A DNA stretch of 64,000 nucleotides from Nemertoderma westbladi (Eukaryota; Xenacoelomorpha; Nemertodermatida; Nemertodermatidae). The DNA lies in assembly GCA_032718475.1 (NCBI GenBank), contig JAUCBJ010006967.1, positions 1 to 64,000 of the forward strand, written 5' to 3'. Made by a program: the position numbers and the translations under genes. Positions within the stretch are counted from its first letter, which is position 1. Every line of letters begins with the position of its first letter. A model generated the notes under the pieces. It was not told where the DNA came from. It did no database searches and saw only the letters and a list, made by a program, of their open reading frames with translations. This document shows positions 12,025 through 22,766 of this stretch, piece by piece.

Positions 12025-14206
12025 CTAACTCTCTGTTGTGGGGCCCTCGTAGCCCCCCCCCCCCCCACTCGCTACATTTTACTTCGCTACCTCTCACCCC
12101 GCTACTATATACCTCTCTAGTCGACACATCAACCCTACCGCGGTCGGGTCTATTCACCCCCGCTTCTCCTCCTGCTATTGCGTGGCCTTCCAGGCCCTCT
12201 ACTCCCTGCCTACCAACTACGTGGCCTACCAGGCCCTCTGCTCCCTGCCTACCAACTACGTGGCCTACCAGGCCCTCATCTGCCTGGCTATACACGTCCG
12301 ACGTGTTTACGTTAATAGCACCCATATTGGAAACAGAATTGATTTGCTCGTTTGGAACGAAATCATTTGTATTATTCTGCGCGACTACGCTATCTGAATT
12401 ATTTTGTAAATTCGGGCTTGGATCATTATTTAAATTATTTGGATTATTTTGCGTAATCGCGTTATTTAAATTATTTTGTAGGTTCGAATTTGGGTTATTA
12501 TTTTGATTATTTGAATTATTTTGCGTAATTACATTAATATTAGAATTATTTTCTACATTAATATTAGGATTGTTCTGATTTAAATTTAAATTACTACCAC
12601 TAGGCAAAGTATTTCCTGCAATAAAGGTTTGATTAGAGTTGTCCCATACGGTACTATCAACATTAACAACGTCTACTGTATCATTATTATTATTACCCCC
12701 CCCCCCCCCGCCCGTACGGTCACACCAGTTTTGGGTCTGTCGTGCGGTCCCTGTCAGTGGGGTATTAATAAATGTATCTACGGCCCCCGGCTCCTCAAAA
12801 ATACTCGAGCCGGCCCCGCTTTCAGACGGCGACGCTCGCACCAGTTGCAGCTCGTGCGCCCGTCTAATCCTATGTTCCGCAAGTTCACTTTGGCGTCTCT
12901 TTAATTCCTTTTGCTCTCGCTCAGCCTCTGCCATTCTCCTCTCACACTCCTGGGTGTCCCGGCTGGCCGACTCTGCTACACTCCTAGCGCTCTCCCTTCG
13001 TCTCGCCTCACGCTCCTTGCGTTCCTTTTCCCTTCTCGTCTCATATTCCTTGCGTTCCGCCTCACGCTCTTTGCGTTCCCTTTCCTCCCTTGCCTCACGC
13101 TCCCTACACTCCTTTTCCTCTATTTCCTCACACTCCCTAAGGCTTCTCAAAGCCCTTTCGGCCCTCTCTCCGGTTTCTCTAATCAATGCCGCTTCCCTCT
13201 CTAACCGCACTCTCCCCTCCTCTAACCGTTCCTCCATTTCCCTCTGACCTTGCTCTACCATGTTGAGACGGTATGCGGCACCTATCTCTCTCACCACTCT
13301 TTCTTTCGCGGAGGATGTAGCAGACTTATCGGTTACGACGGACCCCCTCCGCCTTCCCGACCTACTAACTTTCCCCCGCTTCCCGGAACTTTCTCCGACC
13401 GACGAGGCCGAATCCTCGGGGTTAACCTCGGATTCGCCCCCCTCGGGTCCCCTCCAACCCACTAATTTTACTCCCCGGGCATCGACCAAGTATGGCCCTA
13501 TGTACACTGGCGCTACGCTAGGTTCCATACTCCCACACTCCCATAGTTCAAACAGTTCGCCGGCAACCCCTTTTGCTCTCCCCTCGGCTAGTTCTCTCTG
13601 CCCAAAACGTATTAGGTAATTAAAGTGTCTATCCGACTCACCTAGTCGCTTTCTCAGTCTCACCTCGTCTACCTTCGCCCCTTCCTTCTTGGCGTCCTTT
13701 ATTAGCTTCCGGGTCGCGTTGTAGGCCCGTCGAAGTCGCTCTGAAACCCCGACGTCCTCGTCGCCGACCTCTCCTCCGTCCCTCCGGGTTCGACGTCGTA
13801 CCGGCGGCTCCACCGTCGCCGTTCCGGTGGGCCGTCCGTCGCCCTCGGCCTGTAGCTGGCCGGCGACATCGGTACCGATGTCTCCTCCGTCTCTTCGCGT
13901 CCGGCGTCGCACCGTCGGCCCCACCGTCGCCGTTTCGGTGGGCCGCTCGTCGCCCTCGGCCTGTAGCTGGCCGGCGACATCGGTGCGCCGATCTCCGTCC
14001 CGTGTCGACTCATCTCCGTCTCCCTCCGTCTCGCTCTCCCTTCCTCTTGGCTCGACCTCTTGTTCCAGGCTCCCCTCGTCTTGAACTTCCGGTTCGCCCG
14101 TTATCGATGGCTCCGGTGTCGTGGGTCTATATCGCCTGGTTGCGGCCTCACGGATCGTTTGGTCTTCGTCCGGGGTCCGCGTCGGTGTCTCGCCCGATTG
14201 ACTCAT
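11954..14206 (-). CDS. Coiled-coil, Asn-rich leader ORF of the BEL element
   Basis: This 750-aa frame starts at an ATG. It opens with an acidic, Thr/Pro-rich stretch, then a 37-aa unit (TDVAGQLQAE...) present twice. A long charged segment made of Arg/Glu heptad-like repeats should form a coiled coil. It is followed by a run of glycines, an Asn-rich low-complexity tract of over 100 residues resembling prion-like domains, and three 13-aa repeats of EGLVGHVVGRQGA type. The frame passes through an 11-G run at 12006-12016 and stops 50 nt later, exactly where the Gag frame becomes open. It is therefore probably the N-terminal part of a very large Gag, split by slippage or a frameshift at the G run. 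No known domain is recognised; assembly or condensate formation is only a guess. Confidence 0.7.
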   Translation of the reverse strand: MSQSGETPTRTPDEDQTIREAATRRYRPTTPEPSITGEPEVQDEGSLEQEVEPRGRESETEGDGDESTRDGDRRTDVAGQLQAEGDERPTETATVGPTVRRRTRRDGGDIGTDVAGQLQAEGDGRPTGTATVEPPVRRRTRRDGGEVGDEDVGVSERLRRAYNATRKLIKDAKKEGAKVDEVRLRKRLGESDRHFNYLIRFGQRELAEGRAKGVAGELFELWECGSMEPSVAPVYIGPYLVDARGVKLVGWRGPEGGESEVNPEDSASSVGESSGKRGKVSRSGRRRGSVVTDKSATSSAKERVVREIGAAYRLNMVEQGQREMEERLEEGRVRLEREAALIRETGERAERALRSLRECEEIEEKECREREAREERERKEREAERKEYETRREKERKEREARRRESARSVAESASRDTQECERRMAEAEREQKELKRRQSELAEHRIRRAHELQLVRASPSESGAGSSIFEEPGAVDTFINTPLTGTARQTQNWCDRTGGGGGGNNNNDTVDVVNVDSTVWDNSNQTFIAGNTLPSGSNLNLNQNNPNINVENNSNINVITQNNSNNQNNNPNSNLQNNLNNAITQNNPNNLNNDPSPNLQNNSDSVVAQNNTNDFVPNEQINSVSNMGAINVNTSDVYSQADEGLVGHVVGRQGAEGLVGHVVGRQGVEGLEGHAIAGGEAGVNRPDRGRVDVSTREVYSSGVRGSEVKCSEWGGGGLRGPHNRELAARGGGGRECPTAVSGQCAGRNR
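12178..12294 (-). repeat. 39-bp tandem repeat in the leader ORF
   Basis: Three units encode the 13-residue repeat EGLVGHVVGRQGA and variants. The plus-strand core CTACGTGGCCTACCAGGCCC also occurs twice in non-coding DNA near 34.56 kb, linking that repeat to the BEL family. Confidence 0.75.
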
Positions 14207-15627
14207 CTCGCTGGTGATTGGTGGCTGATGGTTTGGCTAGCTAGGGCAGCGGTTGGTTTTGTTACTGTGAAGGGTTTAGTTACTGTGACGGGATCCAGGA
14301 GGGATCCCGATTTATCCGGTGTTTAGCTTACGCGTCCCCGCCGTGTATAAAGAGTAAACGAAAACAGTGAATGAGTTCTGATGTTCGGTGTATAATAACT
14401 GATGGGTATAAGATATAGATATAGATATGTGGAAGGCGGGATACGGTAACTAAAAGTCCCGTGCTCCCCTATCTAAACTAACTAACCTATGCTAGCACTA
14501 CTGCACTGAGATAACTGAATTACTGATATTGGGTTACTGGTTATATTACACGGTTGGCCTAATTACTACCTAATCGATGCCTTGCCCCCCTCTGATTGGT
14601 TGATACCCTTGTTGGCGCCCCTTGGAGTGTTCCCGTTCACTCCACCTATTCTCTCTGGGTTAGGGGTTTGGCCCCTGACCCTCTATTGTGTGCTTCCTTC
14701 CCACTCTTATTGGGATGGCACGAGTTGGTTAATTACCCAATCTCGTGGCTCCCAATATTGCTTATCGGCTTATAACTTTATGGGGTGTTAGCGGGATTGA
14801 ATAAGCTAACACACATTAATGTTTGTGGCGCTGATAAATATCTATCCCTCATTTAATGTTTGTGGCGCTGATAAATATCTATCCCTCATTTAATGTTTTT
14901 GTTCAAGTTGCTATAAGTTACTCTAGGTTGCCGGACGTTTTGTACAATTTGGTCAGCAACTAACTAGCAACTTAATTTGAGCAACATTAACTTTTAGTCT
15001 CCGTTATATGAGGCATCTTTAACAGCAACAAAGTTCGCGTTTACATAGAGCAACTTGATCGGCAACCTGAAATGCTTACTAAGTTGCTGATAGAGTTGCT
15101 CAAAATGTTGCCACGTACTGTAGAAAATAACATGTCTTTAATTATTCGTCATGACGTACTGTAAGTGAACTTTACTTTAACGTAGCTGTAACCCTGTAGC
15201 TAGACTTTGTTCTTACTGTAGAGTACCACCCATGGCTATATTTTTTACTTAGAGTTCCGCTTTCTTGAATCTAAATTTTGTTCTTATAGTTCTGCATTTG
15301 GCAACATTTTGTTCAATTTGTATTGATACATGATTCTAATTACAGTCCCGTACTTATTTTAGAAGCAATTTATATCAAAATATCAAAAACTTATGGAGCC
15401 CTTTAGAATTTTGAATTCAAAAATTTCCAACATGTGCGCAAGTGTGTTAAGCTATATTGTATGTGATTATTTGTTATTATTGCGTTTACAGCTAATACTA
15501 ACACCTGATCATGTGCTAGTTAACATGTTAGATAGCACTTATTAGCTAATAACAAATGCGCACATGTGTTACGTGCGCACTACGCACTAAATTATTAAGG
15601 ACCTACGATACGCCTTGGCTATTATTT
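14207..15627. other. Probable 5' region of the BEL element and AT-rich DNA
   Basis: No gene is seen. By position the first several hundred bases are the leader and 5' LTR of the minus-strand BEL element, but I could not find a second copy of any part to prove an LTR. A 37-bp unit, TGTTTGTGGCGCTGATAAAT onwards, is directly duplicated at about 14818-14892. Between 14900 and 15120 short GTTGC and GCAAC motifs recur on both strands. From 15400 to 15570 a weak foldback surrounds GCTAATAACAAAT. Confidence 0.35.
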
Positions 15628-15825
15628 GATATATTTTGCGTGTTTTTTGTAAAAATTCGTACTTATGGTGTTTTGCCAAATTGAGGATGCCTTGTTTTTT
15701 AGGCAATACCCCGCAACTATCGCATAGTTACGGGATAATACCAGAAAACGGTGTTCCCCTTTGTTTTGGCAAAACACCATAAGTCAGAATTTTTACAAAA
15801 AAACCGCAATATATTTCAAAGGTAA
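15628..15825. mobile_element. Foldback MITE, about 200 bp
   Basis: The two ends are inverted copies of about 50 bp: ATATTTTGCG..TTTTGTAAAAATTC..TTATGGTGTTTTGCCAAA at the left matches the reverse complement at 15760-15822. The internal 75 bp contains a second small inverted repeat. It has no coding capacity. The target duplication is unclear. Confidence 0.7.
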
Positions 15826-16022
15826 TTCTAAATCAAATTGAAAGTTTAATTATATGAATTCTATATATATTTAGTTATCAAAAAACACAATAACAAGTAA
15901 ACTGAGGCATCTCTCTAAAAAATAAACAGTTTTTATCGATTATCTCAGAACTACAAAAATCGACTTAGGGGGTTCTGCCTTGAAGGTGACGAAAATTTGG
16001 TACTCCGAAACTACTGCTATTA

Positions 16023-17090
16023 TTGGAAATAAGTGAAGACATCATCTATACCTGGGAACGAATGTATCGAAGAGCTTCTACCGTTTCAAACAGGAAACTC
16101 TCCACAATACTCAATTGCTGCAGAGGCTGGACATTCTCGCATCGTATGCGAAGTCTGTGCGAGATCCAGGGAGTTTATAGAACAACCCTGCAGCAATTGT
16201 CAACTTCTTCCAGATTTGGAAGAATCTCGCGAAATTGATAACTTTCGCCAACTGCACCCACGTACAATACAACCCCCTATGAAATATATGAGATTCTGAG
16301 ATCTATTGGTGAAACTGGTAAAGATGATACCTGTAACCTGTAGTAGTGATATTGCGTGATTCTAGTTGTTACTAACAGGCCACATAACAGACAATGAGAT
16401 TTCGCAATTGCGAGGTACTGTCTTATCGCAGACTATCAGAGGTACTTGTACCTCTGTACATATGGTTGAGGTTACTCAAACCCATGTAGAAAATGCACCT
16501 AATAAATTTGATGATGATGTATTTGTCCTAAAAGGGAAATTTGAAGGCGACTTATAATGCATGGAAGACAAAATATGTATTTAATCTGATCTTTGATGTG
16601 CTGAGAGGACGAGTGTAGTTGAGAGCCTGTATTAGTCAATTGAAGTCGGACTTATATATCTTATATCACCACCAATCATAAAGGCGAAATTTCTCGATGA
16701 AGACAGTATTGTCACTGGTGGGATTTTAGAGAATTACTGATAATTTTCTTTTGCAATCCACCCCCCTTCAATGTTTCGAGGTGAGTATACCCACATTATA
16801 CCTACCATCACAACTTTGACAAGATGGCAATATGTAAAATACAGGGCCAACTGAGGACGATTGGTATTATTAATGGTGCACCAGGCCCACATTTTTCATT
16901 CAATCAGTAGTTAATGCAGTTCTCATTCTAGATAAAGTTACAGTCACAATGGACGAAATTCCTTGTGATGAAGACTGACTTAAGAAGATAGAAACAATTG
17001 CTCAGTCATCATCATCAAGCGATGCAGAATTTAGGGAGGCTATGGACAACTTCGATGATAGGTTTGATATGGGGATTTGTCAATCCAGTT
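16023..17090 (+). pseudogene. Decayed HECT-type E3 ubiquitin ligase gene
   Basis: Several short frames on the plus strand line up as pieces of one protein. At 16033-16299 there is a CxxC...CxxC segment (IVCEVCARSREF ... CSNC). At about 16670-16720 the frame reads KAKFLDEDSIVTGGILENY, which fits the start of a HECT catalytic domain (Phe-x-x-Glu-Asp ... Gly-Gly ... Glu). Near 17000-17090 SSSSSDAEFREAMDNFDD resembles the C-terminal part of the fish and invertebrate G2/M-phase-specific E3 ligase-like family. HECT enzymes pass ubiquitin through a catalytic cysteine; no such cysteine motif is visible here. Many stops and shifts show it is dead. It meets the integrase-core transposase tail to tail, suggesting one element. 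Identification is from memory of the family. Confidence 0.4.
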
Positions 17091-17931
17091 CATCTCTTAC
17101 AATTGCAGACAAATACCCCATTTTGTCGTTGAGTCGACACATGCTCGTAAGTTCTGTATCAGAGGAAATAGAACAATATCGGGAAGGACTTGAGAACCAG
17201 CAACTTTCGATTCTCTGGTTTCTTGTACTCTTTCCATATAGGTAGGTAGCTGAGCACTTCTGTAATAATTGGTCATCATTGAAGGATCTGAAATATCGAT
17301 GTATTGCTTCGACGTTAACATTTTCGGTGCCTTTATCGCTTCTAACAATGTGAGGCGTTCCACCTAACTCCTCCACCATATCTAGATAATACTGTGCCAC
17401 AGTAAAGGGGTCGTTGTTCGTTCGACTTGCTTTCAACCAAACAATCTTTCGACTATATCCATCCACAGATCCGTGCACTGTCAATCCAAATGGTTTCAGT
17501 TTATCCCAACCATCAATGTGCAATAAAAAATTAGGCCCCTTCGAAAAGTAAGTTCGCCTTGTGAGTTTATTTCCGATTCGAGATATTCTACCAGTTACGT
17601 CTACAATTTTCAATATTAATGCAACTACCTTTCGCGGTGCAAACAGATGGTAGTCATCCATCAGAATGCGTTGCAATTGTCTATAGCCCGCTGTTTTCCG
17701 ATTGAAGGATTCTACTTCAAGAGCACTAACAATAGCATCAAAATCGAATGGATCTAAAATCCGTGTATGACCTGACGAATTCAACCTACGTCGAATCGTT
17801 CGTGAAGAAATATTTATGCCTTGTTGACAATATACAAGATGTGCTATTTCACTGTAGTTAAATCCCAACCAGAAATACCGTTCAATAACGTTATCAATTA
17901 GACTCATGATGAATAAGAAATACTGTACCAC
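17080..17931 (-). pseudogene. Integrase-core (DDE) transposase, 3' damaged
   Basis: A 283-aa frame. The N-terminal third is helix-turn-helix-like (YSEIAHLVYCQQGINISSRT; TIRRRL; YRQLQRIL). The rve-type core has a first Asp in LLHIDGWDKLKPFGL, the typical VHGSVDGYSRKIVWL strand, a second Asp in HIVRSDKGTENV, and a Glu in STRNQRIESCW. This is the integrase-core family common in fish, cnidarian and other invertebrate genomes. After the catalytic Glu the reading no longer resembles the family and soon ends, so the C-terminal part is frameshifted or lost. Its opening residues before MSLIDNV may not be native. It would cut and paste its own element; this copy is unlikely to work. It converges with the HECT remnant. 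Confidence 0.75.
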
Positions 17932-18018
17932 TTGAATATACAGACAGACAGATCAGACACTGCAAGAAAATAATGATACTGTAGGGATAAAGATTGATTG
18001 CTGAAAAACACCAGTATT

Positions 18019-18324
18019 TGTCACTCGGGTGATAAATAATTGTCACCCGGGTGATAAATAATTGTCACCCGGGTGATAAATAATTGTCACCCGGGTGATA
18101 AATAATTGTCACCCGGGTGATAAATAATTGTCACCCGGGTGATAAATAATTGTCACCCGGGTGATAAATAATTGTCACCCGGGTGATAAATAATTGTCAC
18201 ACGGGTGATAAATAATTGTCACCCGGGGGACAAATAATTGTCACCCGGGTGATAAATAATTGTCACCCGGGTGATAAATAATTGTCACCCGGGTGATAAA
18301 TAATTGTCACCCGGGTGACAAATA
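18019..18324. repeat. 22-bp palindrome-containing minisatellite
   Basis: About 14 head-to-tail units of TCACCCGGGTGATAAATAAT plus TG. Each carries the perfect 12-bp palindrome TCACCCGGGTGA, which includes a SmaI-type CCCGGG. Units are nearly identical, with rare changes such as ACGGGT and GGGGGACA. Confidence 0.95.
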
Positions 18325-20242
18325 TGAAAAAACTGAAATTAAGTGGCCACAATCAGCCACGGTAGAATATAAATAGGTCAAATTAACAATATATCAGAGG
18401 TCACATAAACTTGTTTCGCAACCGACCCATATACTATATTCCACGAATTTATGTCAGTTGGTCATGTCGTACCTTCAATGGCTTTAATTAAGTGATGAAA
18501 TTCCTCCATTATGTAATCTCCCCCCTGGTTCCTCCCAGGAGACAATGTGCGTGACATTGCCTCGGTTTGTCTGATGTGTTCCAGAATATTGTCTGTCAAG
18601 CGAAGATGTTGGGTGAGATAATATGATGAGATCATCTGATAGGTTGGATGTCTCATAGTAAAAAAAATTGATGAAAATTTCACCATGGCTGCCATATTCT
18701 TTCTTACCCCAATTCGAAATAATTTTATACTGAAGCAGGTTTCAAAAATAAAAAAGAATATGAACCGATAACTCTGACATGCTTGAGACAAAAATTCAGT
18801 GAGATTTGATGAGTTAAAGTCATTACAATAAGCAGAGTTGTGGGATTTCATTTGGAAAGCAAAATATTTCTCCTCATAGCCGAATCGAATTATATGATTT
18901 TAACATATTGTGTTCGTAATGACCCCATCCGGGTCGCAATAATAGTTTATCACACCACCCGGGCTGTCCTTTCAGTGATCTTAAAGACAGTCACATGGGA
19001 TTGCCATCAAATATGACCTCGGTCCATTTCCTAACTTCAGTTTGTAGGGCCGAGTTTAATGTTTGTTCAACGCAGTTTTTAACGGCACTGTAACTGCAAG
19101 GATCCTCCATAAGTGGTTTTCGAATTTGAACTCTCACGGATTCTCATAACATTTATCCTAAAAATACAATAGTTAGTATATTAGTACTAGTATATTTATT
19201 TGTCATTTTCATTATTTTCATCAATCATTTTGTAGTATATGCCATTTATGACATGTTACAAATTTAGATCTGATAGATTCTGATAGAAGAAACATGAAAA
19301 TATATTATATTTATTTATTAATAATATATTCCACATGCAGTTGAGCCAATACGACATGTATTAGGGTGAAAGGGTGTAAGTAAATAAACGGGGTGCCCCC
19401 GAATCATAATCGGTAATGTAATGTACATAATCAATAATTAATCTTTACTGTATATTCAGTGTTGGAAGTACTGCATAGTAAAATAAACCGTAGTTTCCCC
19501 AAATTACTTTGTTCCCGAATCTAAATCTAACATTATTTTTATATTTAATTTTAGAATTTGAATCCTCTTTCAACTTTGACAAGTCCAGCAACCTTACTCT
19601 TACTCTGTCGACACACATAATTATAACTCGGTATGTACCTGATAGCAACTCTTGTGTTGTATAATTTGTCACCAAACTACAATTTTCAATTCCCAATTCT
19701 TCTGTGAGGGGATTGGGGAAATAATAATTTGTTCCCTGGGCTAAATAAAGCCCAGATTTTTACAAATTATAGTAAAACTAAAATTTTTTCACCAATAATT
19801 CAACTAGAGTTTACATCTTTAAAATTTTAGTCATCGTAGAGGAAGGAATAATAGAGATAGAGAATAAATAAATGAAGAGAATAATAATAGAAGAGAAGAT
19901 GAGAATAGTAAATAAGATGAGAAAGAGAGCGGATGACAAATCCAAGAGAAGATACGAGACGAGACGAGACAAGGAGGAGGAGGAATGTGAATACCATGCC
20001 ACCGATTTAACCCTTATTCTAAGGTGAGAGTTCGGCATACTATATATTACACAAGAGGATGGAGGGGGTGAAGGTAAAGGGGGGGGGGGGGGGGGGGTGT
20101 TAAGTATATAGTGTGAATTGTGAATGTGGGGGGGGGGGGGGGGGTATGAAGAATAGTTTAAGTAACAGTATGAAAATCGCGAGAAATAGATGGATAAGTA
20201 TTAATAATTCAGCTGATATTTTTCCTGATTAATACTCAATAT
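18325..20242. other. AT-rich intergenic DNA with unassigned small ORF
   Basis: No recognised gene. On the minus strand at 18462-18660 the end of a 129-aa frame (RHPTYQMISSYYLTQHLR onwards) has protein-like composition and might be a remnant linked to the neighbouring transposase, but I cannot place it. Positions 19840-20000 are purine-rich. Two long G runs lie at about 20080-20097 and 20128-20144. The remaining short frames look like chance. Confidence 0.3.
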
Positions 20243-20881
20243 ATTACTGAGCTCCCATCTGAGTTCGTTACTGCTAAAGGGCTTGTGGTTGAGTCAAGTT
20301 TATTTGGACATATAAACAAGACAACAATAGTTTCCCATGTTCCTAAAAAGGGCAAAACTTTCACACTTATATCGAGTATGCACCACGACAACGAGGTTGA
20401 AACCACCGGTATTAAGAGACCAGCCATAGTACTCGATTATAACGCATCAAAGTGTGGGGTCGACACCATGGATAAGATGGTGTCATTGAGTTCTGTCCGC
20501 CGCGCCACTAGGCGCTGGCCTACGAAGTTACTCTACACCATTATAGACGTTGCTGCCTTGGCAGCATACGTTATATATAACTTGAAGTTCCCTTCAATTC
20601 GTGGGAAAGCTAAAACTCGACGTATGTTCCTATTGAATGTATCTCGTGAACTGATTAATGATTCAATCTCAGTAAGAAAGGTAAAAGCTGCAATTATAAA
20701 CATTGTACAGGGGAATCCTTCCGCAGTTGAATGTGGACGCCGGCGTCGATGTGAGCAACAAAAGTGCGGACTGAAAACTGCACTAGTTTGCTCCAGTTGC
20801 TCTAAATACTCTTGCAAGAACCACTCCAAGAAAACAAGAGTTAAATCAATCACCTGCGAGTCTTGTGGTCCGCAGCAGTAA
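20243..20881 (+). pseudogene. PiggyBac transposase C-terminal fragment
   Basis: The frame opens ELPSEFVTAKG without an in-frame ATG and keeps the C-terminal third of a piggyBac transposase. It has SSLFGH, VPKKGKTFTLISSMHHD, YNASKCGVDTMDKM holding the third catalytic Asp, RRWPTKLLYTIIDVAALAAY, and a cysteine-rich tail (CGLKTALVCSSCSKYSC ... CESCG). The first two catalytic aspartates are absent. It belongs to a different piggyBac lineage from the intact element at 22.8-25.7 kb: the sequence around the third Asp and the cysteine spacing differ. Confidence 0.85.
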
Positions 20882-20965
20882 TTACAGTATGAATATGTAA
20901 TAATATATATGTATATTATATTATTATTATATAATAATGAAAATATATTATAATCACTCAGACTC

Positions 20966-21592
20966 GGACTCGGACTCGCCCTGAACTGCAAGTCGGGTGG
21001 CCTGATTATAAAGCGGCACGATGAGGTCCGGGAGGTATTCGGGGACCTTATCGCCTCTGCCTTTGGTGGGTCGTGTGTGCAGCGTGAAGTCACGCTGTGC
21101 ACCGGCTACCTGGACAGAAGGGGCCGCGAGGTGGGAGGAGTTAGGGCTGATCTCCTGGCGAGGGGAGTCTGGACCGAGCAGAGGGTGGCGTCTTTCGATA
21201 TTGCGATCGTAAACGCCGACGCCCCCTCATACGCTCAGCGGTCCTTGGACTCTGTCCTCGAGCAGAGAGTCCGAGCCAAGAAGGTGCACTATAGCGCGGT
21301 GTGCGAGGATAGAAGGTTCTCCTTCACCCCCCTTGTCGGAACCACCGATGGGGTGTGGTGCAAGGAGACTGATACCTTCATCAGCCACCTCGCTGAGACC
21401 CTTGTGGCTCGGCGGCAGGGGATGCGGGATCGTGGCCTAGCCTGCGTTCTCGGGGGAGTTCGGAGGCGGCTTCAGTTCGCGCTCCTCCGCTCCAACTCCC
21501 TCTGTTTGCGTGGTGGCCGGCGTCCCTGGAGGGCGGTGGGCTTTGGGGATGGTGCGGGTCTGCGGGGGAATGACCTCGCAGACCGGTATTAA
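20966..21592 (+). pseudogene. C-terminal nuclease-like domain of an invertebrate retroelement
   Basis: A GC-rich frame runs from about 20966 to a stop at 21592, reading CKSGGLIIKRHDEVREVFGD, then VRADLLARGVW, ASFDIAIVNADAPSY and LRSNSLCLRG. This pattern recurs at the C-terminus of retroelement polyproteins in cnidarians and other invertebrates. The spacing of Asp in RADLL and FDIAI suggests a PD-(D/E)XK-like nuclease fold, which I propose only tentatively. No reverse transcriptase is present, so this is a 5'-truncated copy followed by an AT-rich 3' tail. Its GC content contrasts sharply with both flanks. Confidence 0.5.
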
Positions 21593-22766
21593 TTCACGGT
21601 GCACCATTTTTAATTGTATGTTTAACCTTGGTTTGTCTTAATTGTATTGTTCTGATTGGTGGTGGGATGTTGGGTTGGTGCAGCTATATATTTAATTGTA
21701 TATACAATTTTAATCTCTTAATTAATAAATATTTTACATTGTGTATTGCTAAATATATTATAATAATATAATATAATAATAATAAATAATATATTATATA
21801 TTATTTATAATTTATTTTTTATTATGTATTATTATATTATATATTATTTATATTATATAATAATAATATAATATAGTAATATAATATAATATATTATAAT
21901 ATAATATATTTAATAAACTATAATGTAATAATAACTATAATTATAATAATTTTATCATTTATTTGTGCAATAATGATAATATAATGTTTCGTATTGTGCA
22001 GAACTAGACCTCAAGGCCTCGTTGGCGGCTCCTTAACCAACTTTTCATATTAATTCTAATTGAATATAGTAAAATTTATAGCTTGGTCATTTTCTGACCC
22101 ATCCGCTGTTAATGAATACGTGACCCAACCGCTCAGGCTGGGTTAAGGGGGAACTAAAATAACAAACGTAACATAAAGTACTTTAATTTATAGATTTTAT
22201 TTCATAACAGGCCCTACAGTGCCGAACGCACATATGATTACATATAGGCCTAATATGATTACATAACTACTACTCACACATTCGGTACTACCCTAGCGAA
22301 TAAAAGTAAAGTTAATGTAGTAAATAAATATTGTGACTAAGTTTATATAAATTACTTATCTTTTACTTCTATCCTTAAAAAAAGGCTCGCATATCAGGTT
22401 TGATTAAAAATTAGTTAACACTTAACAAGCGATAGCCAAGTCTGCAATACAGTTTCAATTTCCTATTCCATCTAACATTATTTATCGTTTAGGACAAACA
22501 TCCCATCATCATAAAGGGCCCATCCCAGATAGCCCAATAACAAGGAAGCAGCCCCTATGGGAATTTAAGACGGAATTCAAGAAGAATGAAAAAGCGAGGG
22601 TATGTATGTACCGTACATCACACATACTTGTACAGTATAGATAAAAATATTATTTATGTCCTCTTGTTTTACTCATTATGCCCCTTTTATTATTTTAAAT
22701 GTCCCCCTTTTTTATTATATGATGTTGACAACTACGACTTTAGAGGGATTGTAATATTCATATTAA
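21593..22766. other. AT-rich tail and intergenic DNA
   Basis: No gene is seen. The first 100 bp are probably the 3' tail of the retroelement fragment. Positions 21740-21960 are almost pure A/T (ATATTATAATA-type simple sequence). The rest is unremarkable up to the TTAA at 22763-22766 that flanks the piggyBac element. Confidence 0.5.

Noticed and set aside
12639-13619. Long plus-strand frames opposite the BEL leader ORF
   Set aside because: They are complements of Arg/Glu-repeat codons (Ser/Leu-rich) and have no independent support.
14600-14640. TTGGCGCCCCTTGG as a tRNA primer-binding site
   Set aside because: It would serve a plus-strand element, but the BEL genes are on the minus strand.
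1-14900. LTR pair for the BEL element
   Set aside because: No direct repeat between the left edge or 3.0-4.3 kb and 14.2-14.9 kb could be found by eye; a self-alignment would settle it.
18019-18324. CRISPR-like regular repeats
   Set aside because: There are no unique spacers; the units are contiguous tandem copies in an animal genome.
19811-20038. 75-aa hydrophobic minus-strand frame
   Set aside because: It is the complement of a purine-rich GAGAATAA-type tract.
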